From assembly GCF_009497775.1 (NCBI RefSeq), contig NZ_CP031012.1, forward strand, positions 1,612,001 to 1,676,000: DNA of 64,000 nt, written 5' to 3'. Source of the DNA: Alcaligenes faecalis (GTDB lineage Bacteria; Pseudomonadota; Gammaproteobacteria; Burkholderiales; Burkholderiaceae_B). The notes beneath the pieces were generated by a model, which made no database searches, was not told where the DNA came from, and saw nothing but the letters and a program-made list of their open reading frames with translations. The translations under genes were made by a program, and so were the position numbers. Positions 29,472 to 38,872 of the stretch are shown piece by piece. The stretch's first letter is position 1, and the number at the start of each line of letters is the position of its first letter.

Positions 29472-29529
29472 GTGTTTGCAGCGCGGGAGCTTGTCGGGCT
29501 TGCGCTGCAATGTGTCTTGCCTGAAGACC

Positions 29530-29994
29530 TTATATCTGTGATTGCTGGTAGTTTTCCAGGCCCACTTTCTCGATCAGACCCAATTGTTTTTCCAGCCAGT
29601 AGGTGTGGTCTTCTTCCGTGTCGCGCAGCTGAGCCAGAATAATGTCGCGGGTGACAAAGTCGCTGGCGGATTCGGCCAGTTCCATGCCTTTTTGCAAGGC
29701 AGCGCGTACCTCATATTCCAGCTCCAGGTCCTTGCGCAACATGCCGACCACGTCCTTGCCGGGCTCAAACGCATTGGGGCGCATATCGGGAATGCCGTCG
29801 AGCATCAGGATACGGCGTATCAGGGCGTCAGCGTGCTGGGTTTCTTCTTCCATTTCGTGGCTCATGCGCTCGTAAAGCTGCGTGAAACCCAGATGCTCGT
29901 AAAAGCGGGAATGGATAAAGTACTGGTCGCGCGCTGCGAGTTCGCCACGCAGCAACTGATTCAGATAGTCGAGGACTTCGGGATTGCCTTGCAT
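29530..29994 (-). CDS. bfr: Bacterioferritin, haem-ligand Met replaced
   Basis: 154-residue four-helix iron-storage protein. ATG 29994 gives the normal start ([15 protein letters not shown]). Aligned by eye with E. coli Bfr, ferroxidase ligands Glu18, Glu51, His54 and the EEDH motif near residue 128 are kept, so iron oxidation is expected. Residue 52, normally the haem-binding Met, is Thr ([10 protein letters not shown]), so this chain should not bind haem in the usual way, as in haem-free Bfr subunits that pair with a Met-containing partner. No second bfr is in the window. It is divergent from the thiolase gene. Confidence 0.93.
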   Translation of the reverse strand: MQGNPEVLDYLNQLLRGELAARDQYFIHSRFYEHLGFTQLYERMSHEMEEETQHADALIRRILMLDGIPDMRPNAFEPGKDVVGMLRKDLELEYEVRAALQKGMELAESASDFVTRDIILAQLRDTEEDHTYWLEKQLGLIEKVGLENYQQSQI

Positions 29995-30324
29995 GATGAT
30001 GAGCCTGTAAGGGATGTCAACGTTGGCAGTATGCCATGGGGGCGCTTGGCGTGGGGCTTGCCTCCGATAAGCCAGGGTGGATGCAGGCGGGTTTGGGGTA
30101 CTACTATTAGCTGTGGTTTGTTTTTCTTTATTTGCTCTTGGTATCTGCATTTAATGAGCAATAGATTGCTTTGGGCATGAAACATGAAAGCGACCGCGTA
30201 GCGGACAGCCCTTGGTGTGGGTAAATGAGCTTCTGTGCTCAAGCGCTACTATCAAAACAGTAGATTTCGAGCGCTCTCCATAGCGCTCTCGCGTGATTTT
30301 ATTCAAGTTATCAGGGTGAATTTC
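29995..30324. other. Divergent bfr/thiolase intergenic region
   Basis: About 330 bases with no gene. It should carry promoters for both divergent genes. The clearest structure is a perfect 7-bp inverted repeat near the thiolase start, listed separately. I see no clear Fur-box match. Confidence 0.4.
30269..30288. promoter_or_regulatory. Inverted repeat upstream of the thiolase gene
   Basis: GAGCGCT-CTCCAT-AGCGCTC, a perfect 7-bp inverted repeat with a 6-base spacer, lies 37 bases before ATG 30325. It could be an operator (aromatic-degradation regulators commonly act here) or a leader hairpin. Role inferred from position only. Confidence 0.4.
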
Positions 30325-31530
30325 ATGAGTCAGGACGCCTTTATTTGTGACGCAATTCGTACGCCTTTCGGACGTTATGGCGGTTCGCTGTCCGCTGTGA
30401 GGGCGGATGATCTGGGTGCGGTGCCTATCGCCGCGCTGATGAAGCGCAATCCCCAAATCGATTGGAGCAAGCTGGATGACGTTATGTACGGCTGTGCCAA
30501 CCAGGCGGGTGAAGACAACCGTAACGTGGCACGCATGTCCGCGCTGCTAGCCGGTTTGCCCGTGGACGTGCCCGGCGTAACCTTGAACCGCCTGTGCGGT
30601 TCGGGCCTGGACGCGATTGGTTCGGCCGCTCGCGCGATTCGCGCTGGCGATGCCTCCTTCATCCTGGCTGGTGGTGTGGAAAGCATGAGCCGCGCTCCCT
30701 TCGTGATGGGCAAGGCTGAAACGGCTTTCTCCCGCAGCGCAGGCATTTACGACACCACGATTGGCTGGCGCTTCATCAACAAGGCCATGAAAGAGCAGTA
30801 CGGTGTAGATTCCATGCCCGAAACCGCTGAAAACGTGGCTCAGCAGTTCAATGTGTCCCGTGAAGACCAGGACGTGTTTGCCCTGAACAGCCAACTGCGT
30901 GCTGCTGCTGCCCAGGAAGCGGGCATTCTGGCTGAAGAAATCACCCCCGTGATTATTCCCCAGCGCAAGGGCGATCCCATCGTGGTGGACAAGGACGAGC
31001 ACCCACGTGCCACGACTCTGGAATCCCTGACACGTCTGAAGCCTGTTGTGCGTGCCGATGGCACCGTGACGGCCGGTAATGCCTCCGGTGTAAACGATGG
31101 TGCTTGCGCGCTGCTGGTCGCCAACAAGGCAACTGTGGAAGCCCAAGGCCTGACTCCACGCGCTCGTGTAGTGGCCATGGCCTTTGCCGGTGTAGAACCA
31201 CGCATCATGGGGATTGGCCCGGCACCTGCCAGCCAGAAAGTCCTGGCTTTGGCCGGTCTGACGCTGGATCAAATGGACGTGATCGAGCTGAACGAAGCTT
31301 TCGCCGCTCAAGGTTTGGCGGTGACTCGTATGCTGGGTCTGGCTGATAATGATCCGCGCGTGAACCCGAACGGGGGCGCGATTGCTCTGGGTCACCCTCT
31401 GGGTGCCAGCGGTGCGCGTCTGGCGATTGCGGCCATCAACCAATTGCATCGCACAGGCGGACGCTACGCCCTGTGCACCATGTGTATTGGTGTCGGCCAG
31501 GGCGTGGCCTTGATTCTCGAGCGCGTCTAA
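30325..31530 (+). CDS. pcaF: Acetyl-CoA acyltransferase, probable 3-oxoadipyl-CoA thiolase
   Basis: 401-residue thiolase. The nucleophilic Cys is in TLNRLCGSGLDAIGSAA (about residue 90), the second active-site Cys in CTMCIGVGQGVALI, and the His in GGAIALGHPLGASGAR. Length and the stretch DDVMYGCANQAGEDNRNVARM are typical of 3-oxoadipyl-CoA thiolases (PcaF/PaaJ), the last step of the beta-ketoadipate or phenylacetate routes. No other pathway gene is adjacent, so a general acetoacetyl-CoA thiolase remains possible. It is convergent with the DUF192 gene with no spacing. Confidence 0.85.
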   Translation: MSQDAFICDAIRTPFGRYGGSLSAVRADDLGAVPIAALMKRNPQIDWSKLDDVMYGCANQAGEDNRNVARMSALLAGLPVDVPGVTLNRLCGSGLDAIGSAARAIRAGDASFILAGGVESMSRAPFVMGKAETAFSRSAGIYDTTIGWRFINKAMKEQYGVDSMPETAENVAQQFNVSREDQDVFALNSQLRAAAAQEAGILAEEITPVIIPQRKGDPIVVDKDEHPRATTLESLTRLKPVVRADGTVTAGNASGVNDGACALLVANKATVEAQGLTPRARVVAMAFAGVEPRIMGIGPAPASQKVLALAGLTLDQMDVIELNEAFAAQGLAVTRMLGLADNDPRVNPNGGAIALGHPLGASGARLAIAAINQLHRTGGRYALCTMCIGVGQGVALILERV

Positions 31531-32001
31531 CTAAGGTTGCAGGGCAGGCAGGCCGGTGATTTTCTCACCGGCCTTTTTGTCTGCTTGCTTGAACCAGCCT
31601 TGTTCCATCTCCAGGGCATAGCGCACAGGTCGCACCGGGCAGTGGGATTGAAGATCAAAAGGTTGCATGGCCTCGATATTGGTAATCGTGCCTTCATCGG
31701 TAATAAAGGCGATATCCAGCGGCAAGGGCGTATTCTTCATCCAGAAGCAAGGCATTCCGGTTTGCTCGAATACGAATAACATGCCGTGATCGGGGGCCAG
31801 GCTTTCTCGATGCATCAAGCCCAGAGCACGAGTCTCGTCGCGATCGGCCACTTCGGCCTGGATTTGTTTGGAACCCAGGGTCAGTGTCAGGGTGGGAAGA
31901 GTCTCATCAGCCTGTACCGGGGCGCTGATACAAAGCGCTGCCAGAAGACAGGCAAAAAAAACAGGGCGCGCAGGCCCCGTAGTCGTAGTGCGATACTGCA
32001 T
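31531..32001 (-). CDS. DUF192 family exported protein
   Basis: 156-residue protein with a signal peptide (residues about 12-30, VFFACLLAALCISAPVQA) and one DUF192 domain. Family motifs are RALGLMHRESLAPDHGMLFVF, FWMKNTPLPLDIAFI and ALEMEQGWF. The function is unknown; DUF192 proteins are small beta-barrel proteins, usually exported. ATG 32001 was chosen because it places the signal peptide at the N-terminus; a longer in-frame start at 32103 would put 34 unrelated residues before it. Confidence 0.88.
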   Translation of the reverse strand: MQYRTTTTGPARPVFFACLLAALCISAPVQADETLPTLTLTLGSKQIQAEVADRDETRALGLMHRESLAPDHGMLFVFEQTGMPCFWMKNTPLPLDIAFITDEGTITNIEAMQPFDLQSHCPVRPVRYALEMEQGWFKQADKKAGEKITGLPALQP

Positions 32002-32047
32002 GTGTGTTGCGAACCTGCTTTTGTTAGAATCGAGAGCGCAAGAGATC

Positions 32048-32293
32048 TTAAGGCGAAGTAATATTAAGTGCCTGTTTGCCTTTCGGGCCTTGGGCGACTT
32101 CATACAGAACTTTCTGGCCTTCTTTCAAAGTCTTGAACCCGTTCATCTGAATGGATGAAAAATGAGCGAAGAGATCTTCGCCGCCGTTATCGGGTGTAAT
32201 AAACCCAAAGCCTTTGGCGTCATTGAACCACTTAACGGTCCCGGATAGTTTTTGATTGTCTCCAGTGCCTGCGGTGGTGGTAGTTTCCGACAT
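32048..32293 (-). CDS. Cold-shock domain protein (CspA family)
   Basis: 81-residue single-strand RNA/DNA-binding protein acting as RNA chaperone. RNP1 KGFGFI and RNP2 DLFAHF are intact in the [20 protein letters not shown] fold. About 14 extra polar residues precede the domain. GAGAGG lies about 10 bases before ATG 32293. It is divergent from clpS with a 165-bp gap that probably includes a long leader, as common for cold-shock genes. Confidence 0.93.
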   Translation of the reverse strand: MSETTTTAGTGDNQKLSGTVKWFNDAKGFGFITPDNGGEDLFAHFSSIQMNGFKTLKEGQKVLYEVAQGPKGKQALNITSP

Positions 32294-32458
32294 GCTTGCT
32301 GCCTCTCAACTTAGTGTATGGTTGATACTTTTTTCGGCCCCTCCCTGGGCCTGTGATCGCGGCACCCCACTTTTTATTGTGAAGTTGACACGATCAGTCG
32401 GATGATGCTGAATTTTGTTCCCCCCAGTCAACCTATGGAAAGCACCTAGTTCTGTATT

Positions 32459-32782
32459 ATGGCCATTGAGATCGATAAGCAAGGCGCCACAACGGTAGAG
32501 CGCCAATCCGCGCGGCTTGCCCCACCACCCATGTACCAGGTCATCTTGCTCAATGATGACTACACACCGATGGAATTTGTGGTGAATATACTGGAGCGGG
32601 TGTTTGCCAAAACGCCCGAGCAGGCCGAACAGCTTATGCTTAAAGTACATTACGAGGGTCGGGCTGTCTGTGGTGTGTATCCCCGCGACATCGCGGCCAC
32701 CAAGGTGGAAATTGTGCGACAACTGGCGCAGTCGCGTCAGCACCCTTTACAGTGCGTGATGGAGCCGGTGCCTGATGCTTGA
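32459..32782 (+). CDS. clpS: ATP-dependent Clp protease adaptor ClpS
   Basis: 107-residue N-recognin that delivers N-degron substrates to ClpAP. The binding motif is [16 protein letters not shown] (about residues 31-46), with [34 protein letters not shown] matching the rest of the family. The ribosome site is weak. It lies 93 bases upstream of clpA, the usual pairing. Confidence 0.97.
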   Translation: MAIEIDKQGATTVERQSARLAPPPMYQVILLNDDYTPMEFVVNILERVFAKTPEQAEQLMLKVHYEGRAVCGVYPRDIAATKVEIVRQLAQSRQHPLQCVMEPVPDA

Positions 32783-32875
32783 CCATTTAATGGTTTACCG
32801 TATTGTTCAGATCAGGCAAATTAGTCATAGAATAGCCTTAACCCCTAGTTTTACTCTTGCCGTGTAGGAGGAAGC

Positions 32876-35197
32876 ATGATCTCCGAAGAACTTGAAGTCA
32901 GTCTACACATGGCCTTTGTCGAGGCTCGTGCCGCGCGCCATGAATTCATCACGGTAGAGCATCTGCTGTTGTCCCTGCTCGATAACGCCTCCACCCTGGA
33001 GGTGTTGAAAGCATGTGCTGCCGATATTGATGCACTGCGCCAGAATCTGCGTAAATTCATTAACGAAAATACGCCCACTTTCCCCGGTGAAGGCGAGGTT
33101 GATACCCAACCCACGCTGGGCTTTCAGCGTGTGATTCAGCGTGCCATCATGCACGTATCGTCCAGTAACTCCGGCAAAAATGTGGTTTCCGGCGCGAATG
33201 TGCTGGTGGCCATGTACGGGGAAAAAGACTCGCATGCGGTGTATTACCTGCAGCAACAAGGTGTCTCGCGCCTGGATGTCGTCAATTTCCTCTCGCACGG
33301 TATCACCAAGGCCAATCCGGAACCCGCTGCTCCCGAGCCTCCCAAGGCGGCTGCAGCGGCGGAAGCCGATACCCGCTCGGACGCCCAGAAATCCCCACTG
33401 GATTTGTACGCCACCGACCTGAATACCGAAGCCAGTCTGGGTCGTATTGATCCCTTGATTGGCCGTGAAAAGGAAGTGGAGCGCGTCATCCAGGTTCTGT
33501 GCCGCCGCCGCAAGAACAACCCCTTGCTGGTGGGTGAGGCAGGCGTGGGTAAAACCGCGATTGCCGAAGGCCTGGCCCTGCGCATTCAGCGTGGCGACGT
33601 GCCGGACATTCTTGGCGAAGCGCGCGTGTACGCGCTGGATATGGGTGCCTTGCTGGCTGGTACCAAGTATCGGGGCGACTTCGAGCAACGCCTGAAAGCG
33701 GTGCTCAAGCAGCTCAAGGAAACCGCCCAGTCCATTTTGTTTATCGACGAAATCCACACGCTGATCGGAGCCGGCTCGGCTTCGGGCGGTACGCTGGATG
33801 CGTCCAATCTGCTCAAACCTGCGCTGTCCTCCGGCCAGCTCAAGTGTCTGGGTGCAACCACCTACTCGGAATACCGCGGAATTTTCGAAAAAGACCACGC
33901 CTTGTCGCGTCGCTTCCAGAAAATTGATGTGGCCGAGCCTACGGTGGAGCAGACCATCCAGATTCTGCGTGGTTTGAAGTCCAATTTTGAAGAGCACCAC
34001 GGCGTGCGCTACTCGGCAGCTGCCCTGACGGCGGCGGCGGAGTTGTCCGCCCGTTACATCAACGACCGGTTCTTGCCCGATAAGGCCATCGACGTGATCG
34101 ACGAGGCCGGTGCGGCGCAGCGTCTGCTGCCACGCTCCAAGCAGAAAAAGGTCATCGGCAAGGCCGACATCCAGGCAACGGTATCGCGTATTGCGCGCAT
34201 TCCTCCCCAGACAGTCTCCAGCGACGATCGCAATAAGTTGGCAACCTTGGCACGCGATCTGAAATCGGTGGTGTTTGGTCAGGATGTGGCAATTGACGCC
34301 CTGGCAGCGGCCATCAAGATGGCGCGCTCCGGTCTGGGTCTGCCCGACAAGCCTATCGGTTCCTTCCTGTTCTCCGGCCCGACCGGCGTGGGTAAAACCG
34401 AAGTGGCGCGTCAACTGGCCTTTGTGCTGGGTGTAGAGCTGCTGCGCTTTGATATGTCCGAGTACATGGAGCGTCATACCGTGTCGCGCCTGATCGGTGC
34501 GCCTCCCGGTTATGTGGGCTTTGACCAAGGTGGTTTGCTGACCGAAGCCGTTACCAAACAGCCGCACTGCGTGCTGCTGCTGGACGAGATCGAGAAAGCG
34601 CACCCGGACGTCTACAACATCCTGCTGCAGGTGATGGATCACGGCACGCTGACGGATAACAATGGCCGCAAGGCAGATTTCCGCAACGTTATCCTGATCA
34701 TGACCACCAACGCCGGTGCCGAAGCGCTGAACAAGACCAGCATTGGCTTTACCCAGCCCCAGCGCTCGGGTGATGAAATGCAGGACATCAAGCGTCACTT
34801 CTCGCCAGAGTTCCGCAACCGTCTGGATGCGATTATTGGCTTCAAGCCTTTGTCGCGCGACATTATCCTGCGCGTGGTGGACAAGTTCCTGATGCAGCTG
34901 GAAAACCAGTTGCACGAGAAGCGCGTCGAAGTGTCCTTCTCGGACGCCTTGCGCGAGCATCTGGCTGCCAAGGGCTTCGATCCCGCCATGGGTGCCCGCC
35001 CAATGCACAGGCTTATTCAGGACACGATACGCCGTGCCCTGGCCGACGAACTGCTGTTTGGCCGTCTGGTCGATGGTGGTCAGGTCGAGGTCGATCTGGA
35101 CGAGAACGGCGAGGTGGTACTGGAATATCCTTCTTCAGGACCTGATGAGCCCGGTAGCAAGGCTTCTTCGCGTCCCGAGCCGGAACTAGTCGACTAA
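32876..35197 (+). CDS. clpA: ATP-dependent Clp protease ATP-binding subunit ClpA
   Basis: 773-residue AAA+ unfoldase working with ClpP and ClpS. N-domain at residues 1-145, first AAA module with Walker [14 protein letters not shown] (about 220), second with [13 protein letters not shown] (about 505), and the conserved arginine and sensor motifs ([38 protein letters not shown]). The ribosome site TAGGAGG is strong. clpP is not nearby. pqiA starts 3 bases after the stop. Confidence 0.97.
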   Translation: MISEELEVSLHMAFVEARAARHEFITVEHLLLSLLDNASTLEVLKACAADIDALRQNLRKFINENTPTFPGEGEVDTQPTLGFQRVIQRAIMHVSSSNSGKNVVSGANVLVAMYGEKDSHAVYYLQQQGVSRLDVVNFLSHGITKANPEPAAPEPPKAAAAAEADTRSDAQKSPLDLYATDLNTEASLGRIDPLIGREKEVERVIQVLCRRRKNNPLLVGEAGVGKTAIAEGLALRIQRGDVPDILGEARVYALDMGALLAGTKYRGDFEQRLKAVLKQLKETAQSILFIDEIHTLIGAGSASGGTLDASNLLKPALSSGQLKCLGATTYSEYRGIFEKDHALSRRFQKIDVAEPTVEQTIQILRGLKSNFEEHHGVRYSAAALTAAAELSARYINDRFLPDKAIDVIDEAGAAQRLLPRSKQKKVIGKADIQATVSRIARIPPQTVSSDDRNKLATLARDLKSVVFGQDVAIDALAAAIKMARSGLGLPDKPIGSFLFSGPTGVGKTEVARQLAFVLGVELLRFDMSEYMERHTVSRLIGAPPGYVGFDQGGLLTEAVTKQPHCVLLLDEIEKAHPDVYNILLQVMDHGTLTDNNGRKADFRNVILIMTTNAGAEALNKTSIGFTQPQRSGDEMQDIKRHFSPEFRNRLDAIIGFKPLSRDIILRVVDKFLMQLENQLHEKRVEVSFSDALREHLAAKGFDPAMGARPMHRLIQDTIRRALADELLFGRLVDGGQVEVDLDENGEVVLEYPSSGPDEPGSKASSRPEPELVD

Positions 35198-35200
35198 GCC

Positions 35201-36490
35201 GTGAGGGCATCGCGCCCCTTAATCGTCTGTACGCATTGTGACACCGTACACGAGCGAGTCCCCGTTCAAGGAGCGGGGCTCGCTCGTTGTGTACGTTGCG
35301 ATACCGAACTTTACCGCCACAGCCGCTTTTCGCCCCGCGAATGGCAAGCGCTGGTTCTGGCGGTTTTCATTCTTTTTCTGATCGCCAACCTGTTTCCCGT
35401 CGTCCATCTGAGCATGGCGGGTAAAACGGTTTCTCCCACCTTTCCCAAAGCCTTGTTGCTGATCTGGCAGCAGGGGTATTGGGGCCTGTCCGTGATGGCG
35501 GGCCTGGTGGGTTTCTGGCTGCCGCTGTTTCAACTGATCTTCCAGTTCTGGGCCTTGGGTCTGATTGCCCGAGAAAAGCCCTTGCCTGGCGATTTCGGCA
35601 TTGGCCTGCGTGCCCTGAGTCATCTGGAGCATTGGTCCATGACGGCCGTGCTGTTCCTGGGCCTGATTGTGGCTATCGTGAAGTTTGCCGGCATCGGACA
35701 TTTGACGATGGCTCCGGGCCTGTACGCCTTTTTCGCACTGACGTTCCTGCTGACCGGCCTGAGCCGCATTACCGCAGGGCGTTTGTGGCGATGGGCGGAG
35801 GATCGCGATCTGGTGCCCGTTTCTACCAAACAAGTTCTGAAAGAGCATCCCGCCTGGAGTGCCTGCACCCACTGCGGCTTCGTGCAGTCCAGCCAGAATC
35901 AGGATTGTGATCGTTGTGGCGCAACCGTCCATAAACGTAAACCCAATAGCCGTACGCGGGTCGCCGCACTGGTGCTGACCGCTTGTGTCTTTTATATTCC
36001 TGCCAATGTCCTGCCTGTCATGGAGTTGCGCAGCATCGTCGGTAGCAGTGCCCACACGATTCTGGGCGGGGTAATTCAGCTCTGGCAGCTGGGCTCCTGG
36101 GATCTGGCTTTGATCGTGTTTATCGCCAGTATTGTCGTTCCCATCACCAAGCTCCTGGCTTTGGTGATCTTGCTGGTGGGGCGTCGCTGGCGGGGCAACG
36201 GCGTACAGCGTCAACGCAATCGCATTTACGATATGGTCGAGCTGATCGGGCAATGGTCCATGCTGGACGTATTCGTTGTGGTCCTGATGGCTGCGCTGGC
36301 CAACTTCCCCGGGCTGTCGCAGATCATTCCTGGGGCAGGGGCCTTGAGCTTTGGCATGGTGGTGGTCTTGACCATGCTGGCCGCGCTTAGTTACGACCCT
36401 CGCCAGGGCTGGGACCAGGACACTCACGAAGAACAAACAATAGAACCGCAAACTACGCCGTCTCCGCCTGCATCACAGGCGACTTCCTGA
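35201..36490 (+). CDS. pqiA: Paraquat-inducible protein A
   Basis: 429-residue inner-membrane protein, first of the Pqi lipid-transport system. Two zinc-ribbon-like Cys clusters (CTHCDT with CVRCD near the N-terminus, and CTHCGF with CDRCG at about residue 225) each precede a four-helix PqiA domain. GTG 35201 is used, three bases after clpA, placing the first Cys cluster near the N-terminus as in the family. The clpS-clpA-pqiABC order suggests read-through. The acidic C-terminal tail looks disordered. Confidence 0.94.
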   Translation: MRASRPLIVCTHCDTVHERVPVQGAGLARCVRCDTELYRHSRFSPREWQALVLAVFILFLIANLFPVVHLSMAGKTVSPTFPKALLLIWQQGYWGLSVMAGLVGFWLPLFQLIFQFWALGLIAREKPLPGDFGIGLRALSHLEHWSMTAVLFLGLIVAIVKFAGIGHLTMAPGLYAFFALTFLLTGLSRITAGRLWRWAEDRDLVPVSTKQVLKEHPAWSACTHCGFVQSSQNQDCDRCGATVHKRKPNSRTRVAALVLTACVFYIPANVLPVMELRSIVGSSAHTILGGVIQLWQLGSWDLALIVFIASIVVPITKLLALVILLVGRRWRGNGVQRQRNRIYDMVELIGQWSMLDVFVVVLMAALANFPGLSQIIPGAGALSFGMVVVLTMLAALSYDPRQGWDQDTHEEQTIEPQTTPSPPASQATS

Positions 36491-36500
36491 AGGAAACAAG

Positions 36501-38153
36501 GTGCACGATCCCACAACTAATCAGCCTGACGGTCAGACCGAGCCGGCGCAGCCTAGACTGATTCCCGCCAAGCGATCCCGATTCTCCTGGATCTGGATTC
36601 TGCCTATCGCCGCTGCCTTGGTGGGGGCGTCTCTGGTGCTGCGGAACTGGATGTTGACCGGGCCACGCATCACGATCAGCTTTGATTCCGCCGAGGGTTT
36701 GGCCGTAGACCAAACCAAGCTGCGTTATCGCGAAGTGGATGTGGGCACGATTTCCGACATTCAGGTCACCCCGGACCGCAAAGGGGTCTTGGTAACGGCA
36801 CAGCTGGAGCGCGATGGCTCCGAGTTCATCACACAAAAAGACACGCGCTTTTGGGTAGTACGGCCGCGTTTGGGTCTAAGTGGCGTCTCCGGGCTGGGCA
36901 CCTTGTTGTCGGGTGTCTATATCGGTGTGGACGCGCCTTTTGAAGTGAGCAAGAAAGGCGAGCAACTGGATTTTGTAGGCCTGGAAAGCCCGCCCGAAGT
37001 GACCAGTGGCCGTGCCGGTAAACGCTACGTGCTGACTGCGCCCGAATTGGGCTCGCTGGATCTGGGCTCACCCTTGTACTACAAGGGCATACAGGTTGGG
37101 CAGGTCAGCAGCTATGAGCTGAACGAAGAGGGTGATGGGGTGCGCGTGCAGGTGTTTGTGGACGCTCCTAACGACAAGTTCGTGACACAAGGTTCGCGCT
37201 TCTGGAACGTCAGCGGCGTCAATATGTCTCTGGATTCCTCTGGCTTCAATGTGCGTACGCACTCCTTGGTGTCTGCCTTGGCAGGGGGGCTGGCCTTTGA
37301 TCAGATGGAAGGCGAGCCTACGGATGTTGCTGAGGCCGATGCGCAGTATGAACTGTTCACCACAAAAGAGCGCGCCATGGCTGAGCCGGATGGCCCAGCG
37401 GTTGAATTGCGCTTCCATTTCCATCAATCCGTGCGTGGCCTGGTGCCTGGCTCCAAGGTGGAGTTCCGGGGTCTGGAACTGGGTCAGGTTTACGACGTGG
37501 ATCTGGAGTTCGACTTTGAGCGCAAACGCTTCTTTGCTTTGGTGAAGGCGCGTATCTACCCGCAACGCTTTGGTCGCTTGTACGAGCGGGTTGTGGAAAC
37601 CCGACCCGATGAAAAAGACCCGATGAGTGCCTTGTTCAAACCTATGGTTGAGCGTGGTCTGCGTGGTCAGTTGCGTCCTGCCAGCCTGATTACTGGTCAG
37701 CAATACATTGCCCTGGAGTTCTTCGACAAGGCGCCTGAAGCCGAGTTCGATGAGACTGTCAAACCTTTGGTGGTGCCCGTGATTGCCGGTGATTTTGACC
37801 GCTTGCAAGAGCAGGTCAGCGATATCGTCACCAAGATTGCCGCTATCCCGTTCGATCAGATTGGCAAGAATCTGCAAAGCGGGCTGACGGAGCTGGGTCA
37901 GGTGCTCAAGCAGCTGGACAAGACCACGGTGCCGCAACTTAATGGTGCTCTCAAGTCCATGGATGCGGCTGTCCAGAAACTGGGCGCCATGCTGGATTCG
38001 GATTCTTCTTTCAATACCTCTGTGGATCAAACTCTGAGTGAACTGAAACGCTCACTGCGATCCCTGCGTGATTTAAGCGATACCTTGCAAAGCCAGCCCT
38101 CGGCGGTCTTGCGAGGTCGTTCCCCTGACGTGCTGCCGGAGCCTGCGCCATGA
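36501..38153 (+). CDS. pqiB: Intermembrane transport protein PqiB (MCE domains)
   Basis: 550-residue periplasmic protein anchored by one N-terminal helix (WIWILPIAAALVGASLVLRNW). Three MCE domains follow at about residues 50-145, 165-245 and 300-385 (ITISFDSAEGLAVDQTKLRYR, LGSPLYYKGIQVG, GSKVEFRGLELGQVYDV). A C-terminal helical segment may form the needle-like tunnel known for E. coli PqiB. GTG 36501 has AGGA 8 bases upstream. The stop overlaps pqiC by 4 bases. It acts with PqiA and PqiC to move lipids between membranes. Confidence 0.95.
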   Translation: MHDPTTNQPDGQTEPAQPRLIPAKRSRFSWIWILPIAAALVGASLVLRNWMLTGPRITISFDSAEGLAVDQTKLRYREVDVGTISDIQVTPDRKGVLVTAQLERDGSEFITQKDTRFWVVRPRLGLSGVSGLGTLLSGVYIGVDAPFEVSKKGEQLDFVGLESPPEVTSGRAGKRYVLTAPELGSLDLGSPLYYKGIQVGQVSSYELNEEGDGVRVQVFVDAPNDKFVTQGSRFWNVSGVNMSLDSSGFNVRTHSLVSALAGGLAFDQMEGEPTDVAEADAQYELFTTKERAMAEPDGPAVELRFHFHQSVRGLVPGSKVEFRGLELGQVYDVDLEFDFERKRFFALVKARIYPQRFGRLYERVVETRPDEKDPMSALFKPMVERGLRGQLRPASLITGQQYIALEFFDKAPEAEFDETVKPLVVPVIAGDFDRLQEQVSDIVTKIAAIPFDQIGKNLQSGLTELGQVLKQLDKTTVPQLNGALKSMDAAVQKLGAMLDSDSSFNTSVDQTLSELKRSLRSLRDLSDTLQSQPSAVLRGRSPDVLPEPAP

Positions 38154-38761
38154 TGTCTCGTTTTCTGATTCCCGTGGCGTTCGCCGGTTTGCTGACGGCG
38201 TGCGCTTCGACCACGCCTACGTACTACACCTTGCAAGCCTCCAATGTGTCGCCGGCGGCAGTCCCAGCCGCACAAGTCTGGAAGGGATTTCAGTTGCGAC
38301 GCATGGACGTGCCTGCGCAGCTGGATCGTCGTTCCTTTGTGTTGACGCAGACTGCGGACGGGCAGGTTAACCTGCTCAACGATAGTCAGTGGGCGTCTCC
38401 TTTACCCGATGAAATGTCCCTGGCTTTGGTGTCCGGTTTGCAGAATCGTCTGGGCGTCCCCCAACTGGCTAGTGCTGCTCCGAAAACACCGCTCTGGCAG
38501 ATTGATGTGCTGGTGCAGCGCTTTGAGTCTGTCTATGGCGAGCGCGCCACTCTGGAACTGAGTTGGACCTTGACGCCTGTTGGCTTTGAGGGGAAAACCC
38601 AGCAATGCCGCTGGCTGGACTCCGAGCCAGCCTCCTCGGTGCCAGAGCTGGTGCAGGCGCATCGTCAATTGCAGCAACGCTGGGCGGATGCGCTGGCTGC
38701 GCAAATTCAGGGTAAACCAGTTCCGGTTAACCTCAGCAAGGCCATGCTCTGCGCTAGTTAA
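38150..38761 (+). CDS. pqiC: PqiC lipoprotein (DUF330/ABC-type transport auxiliary family)
   Basis: 203-residue outer-membrane lipoprotein of the Pqi system. A lipobox LTAC ends the signal peptide (Cys18). The mature protein has the family stretches YYTLQAS and LDRRSFVLTQTADGQVNLLNDSQWASPLPDEM. It overlaps pqiB by 4 bases (ATGA). Tandem ATG codons at 38150 and 38153 are possible starts. The first GTTAAC element of the putA region lies inside its last codons. Confidence 0.92.
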   Translation: MMSRFLIPVAFAGLLTACASTTPTYYTLQASNVSPAAVPAAQVWKGFQLRRMDVPAQLDRRSFVLTQTADGQVNLLNDSQWASPLPDEMSLALVSGLQNRLGVPQLASAAPKTPLWQIDVLVQRFESVYGERATLELSWTLTPVGFEGKTQQCRWLDSEPASSVPELVQAHRQLQQRWADALAAQIQGKPVPVNLSKAMLCAS

Positions 38762-38817
38762 CCTGAAAAGTTAACTTTCCTCTGTGCGGGTTAACCTGAA
38801 TACGAATTTAGGTTAAC
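38726..38817. promoter_or_regulatory. Array of five GTTAAC elements upstream of putA
   Basis: GTTAAC occurs at 38726, 38757, 38770, 38790 and 38812, several extended to GGTTAACC. Centres are 31, 13, 20 and 22 bases apart, ending 55 bases before the putA start. PutA here has a ribbon-helix-helix domain, and PutA proteins repress their own gene when proline is absent, so this is a good candidate operator. E. coli PutA uses a different core (GTTGCA), so this motif is an inference. Confidence 0.6.
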
Positions 38818-38872
38818 CGTCAGTATTATTTCGGCTTATCGCAGTCAACAAAGCGTAACCGGGATAAGAAGC

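Noticed and set aside
32903..35008. 701-codon open frame antisense to clpA
   Set aside because: Shadow of the clpA codons. The residues are dominated by Gln, His and Gly as expected for such a frame.
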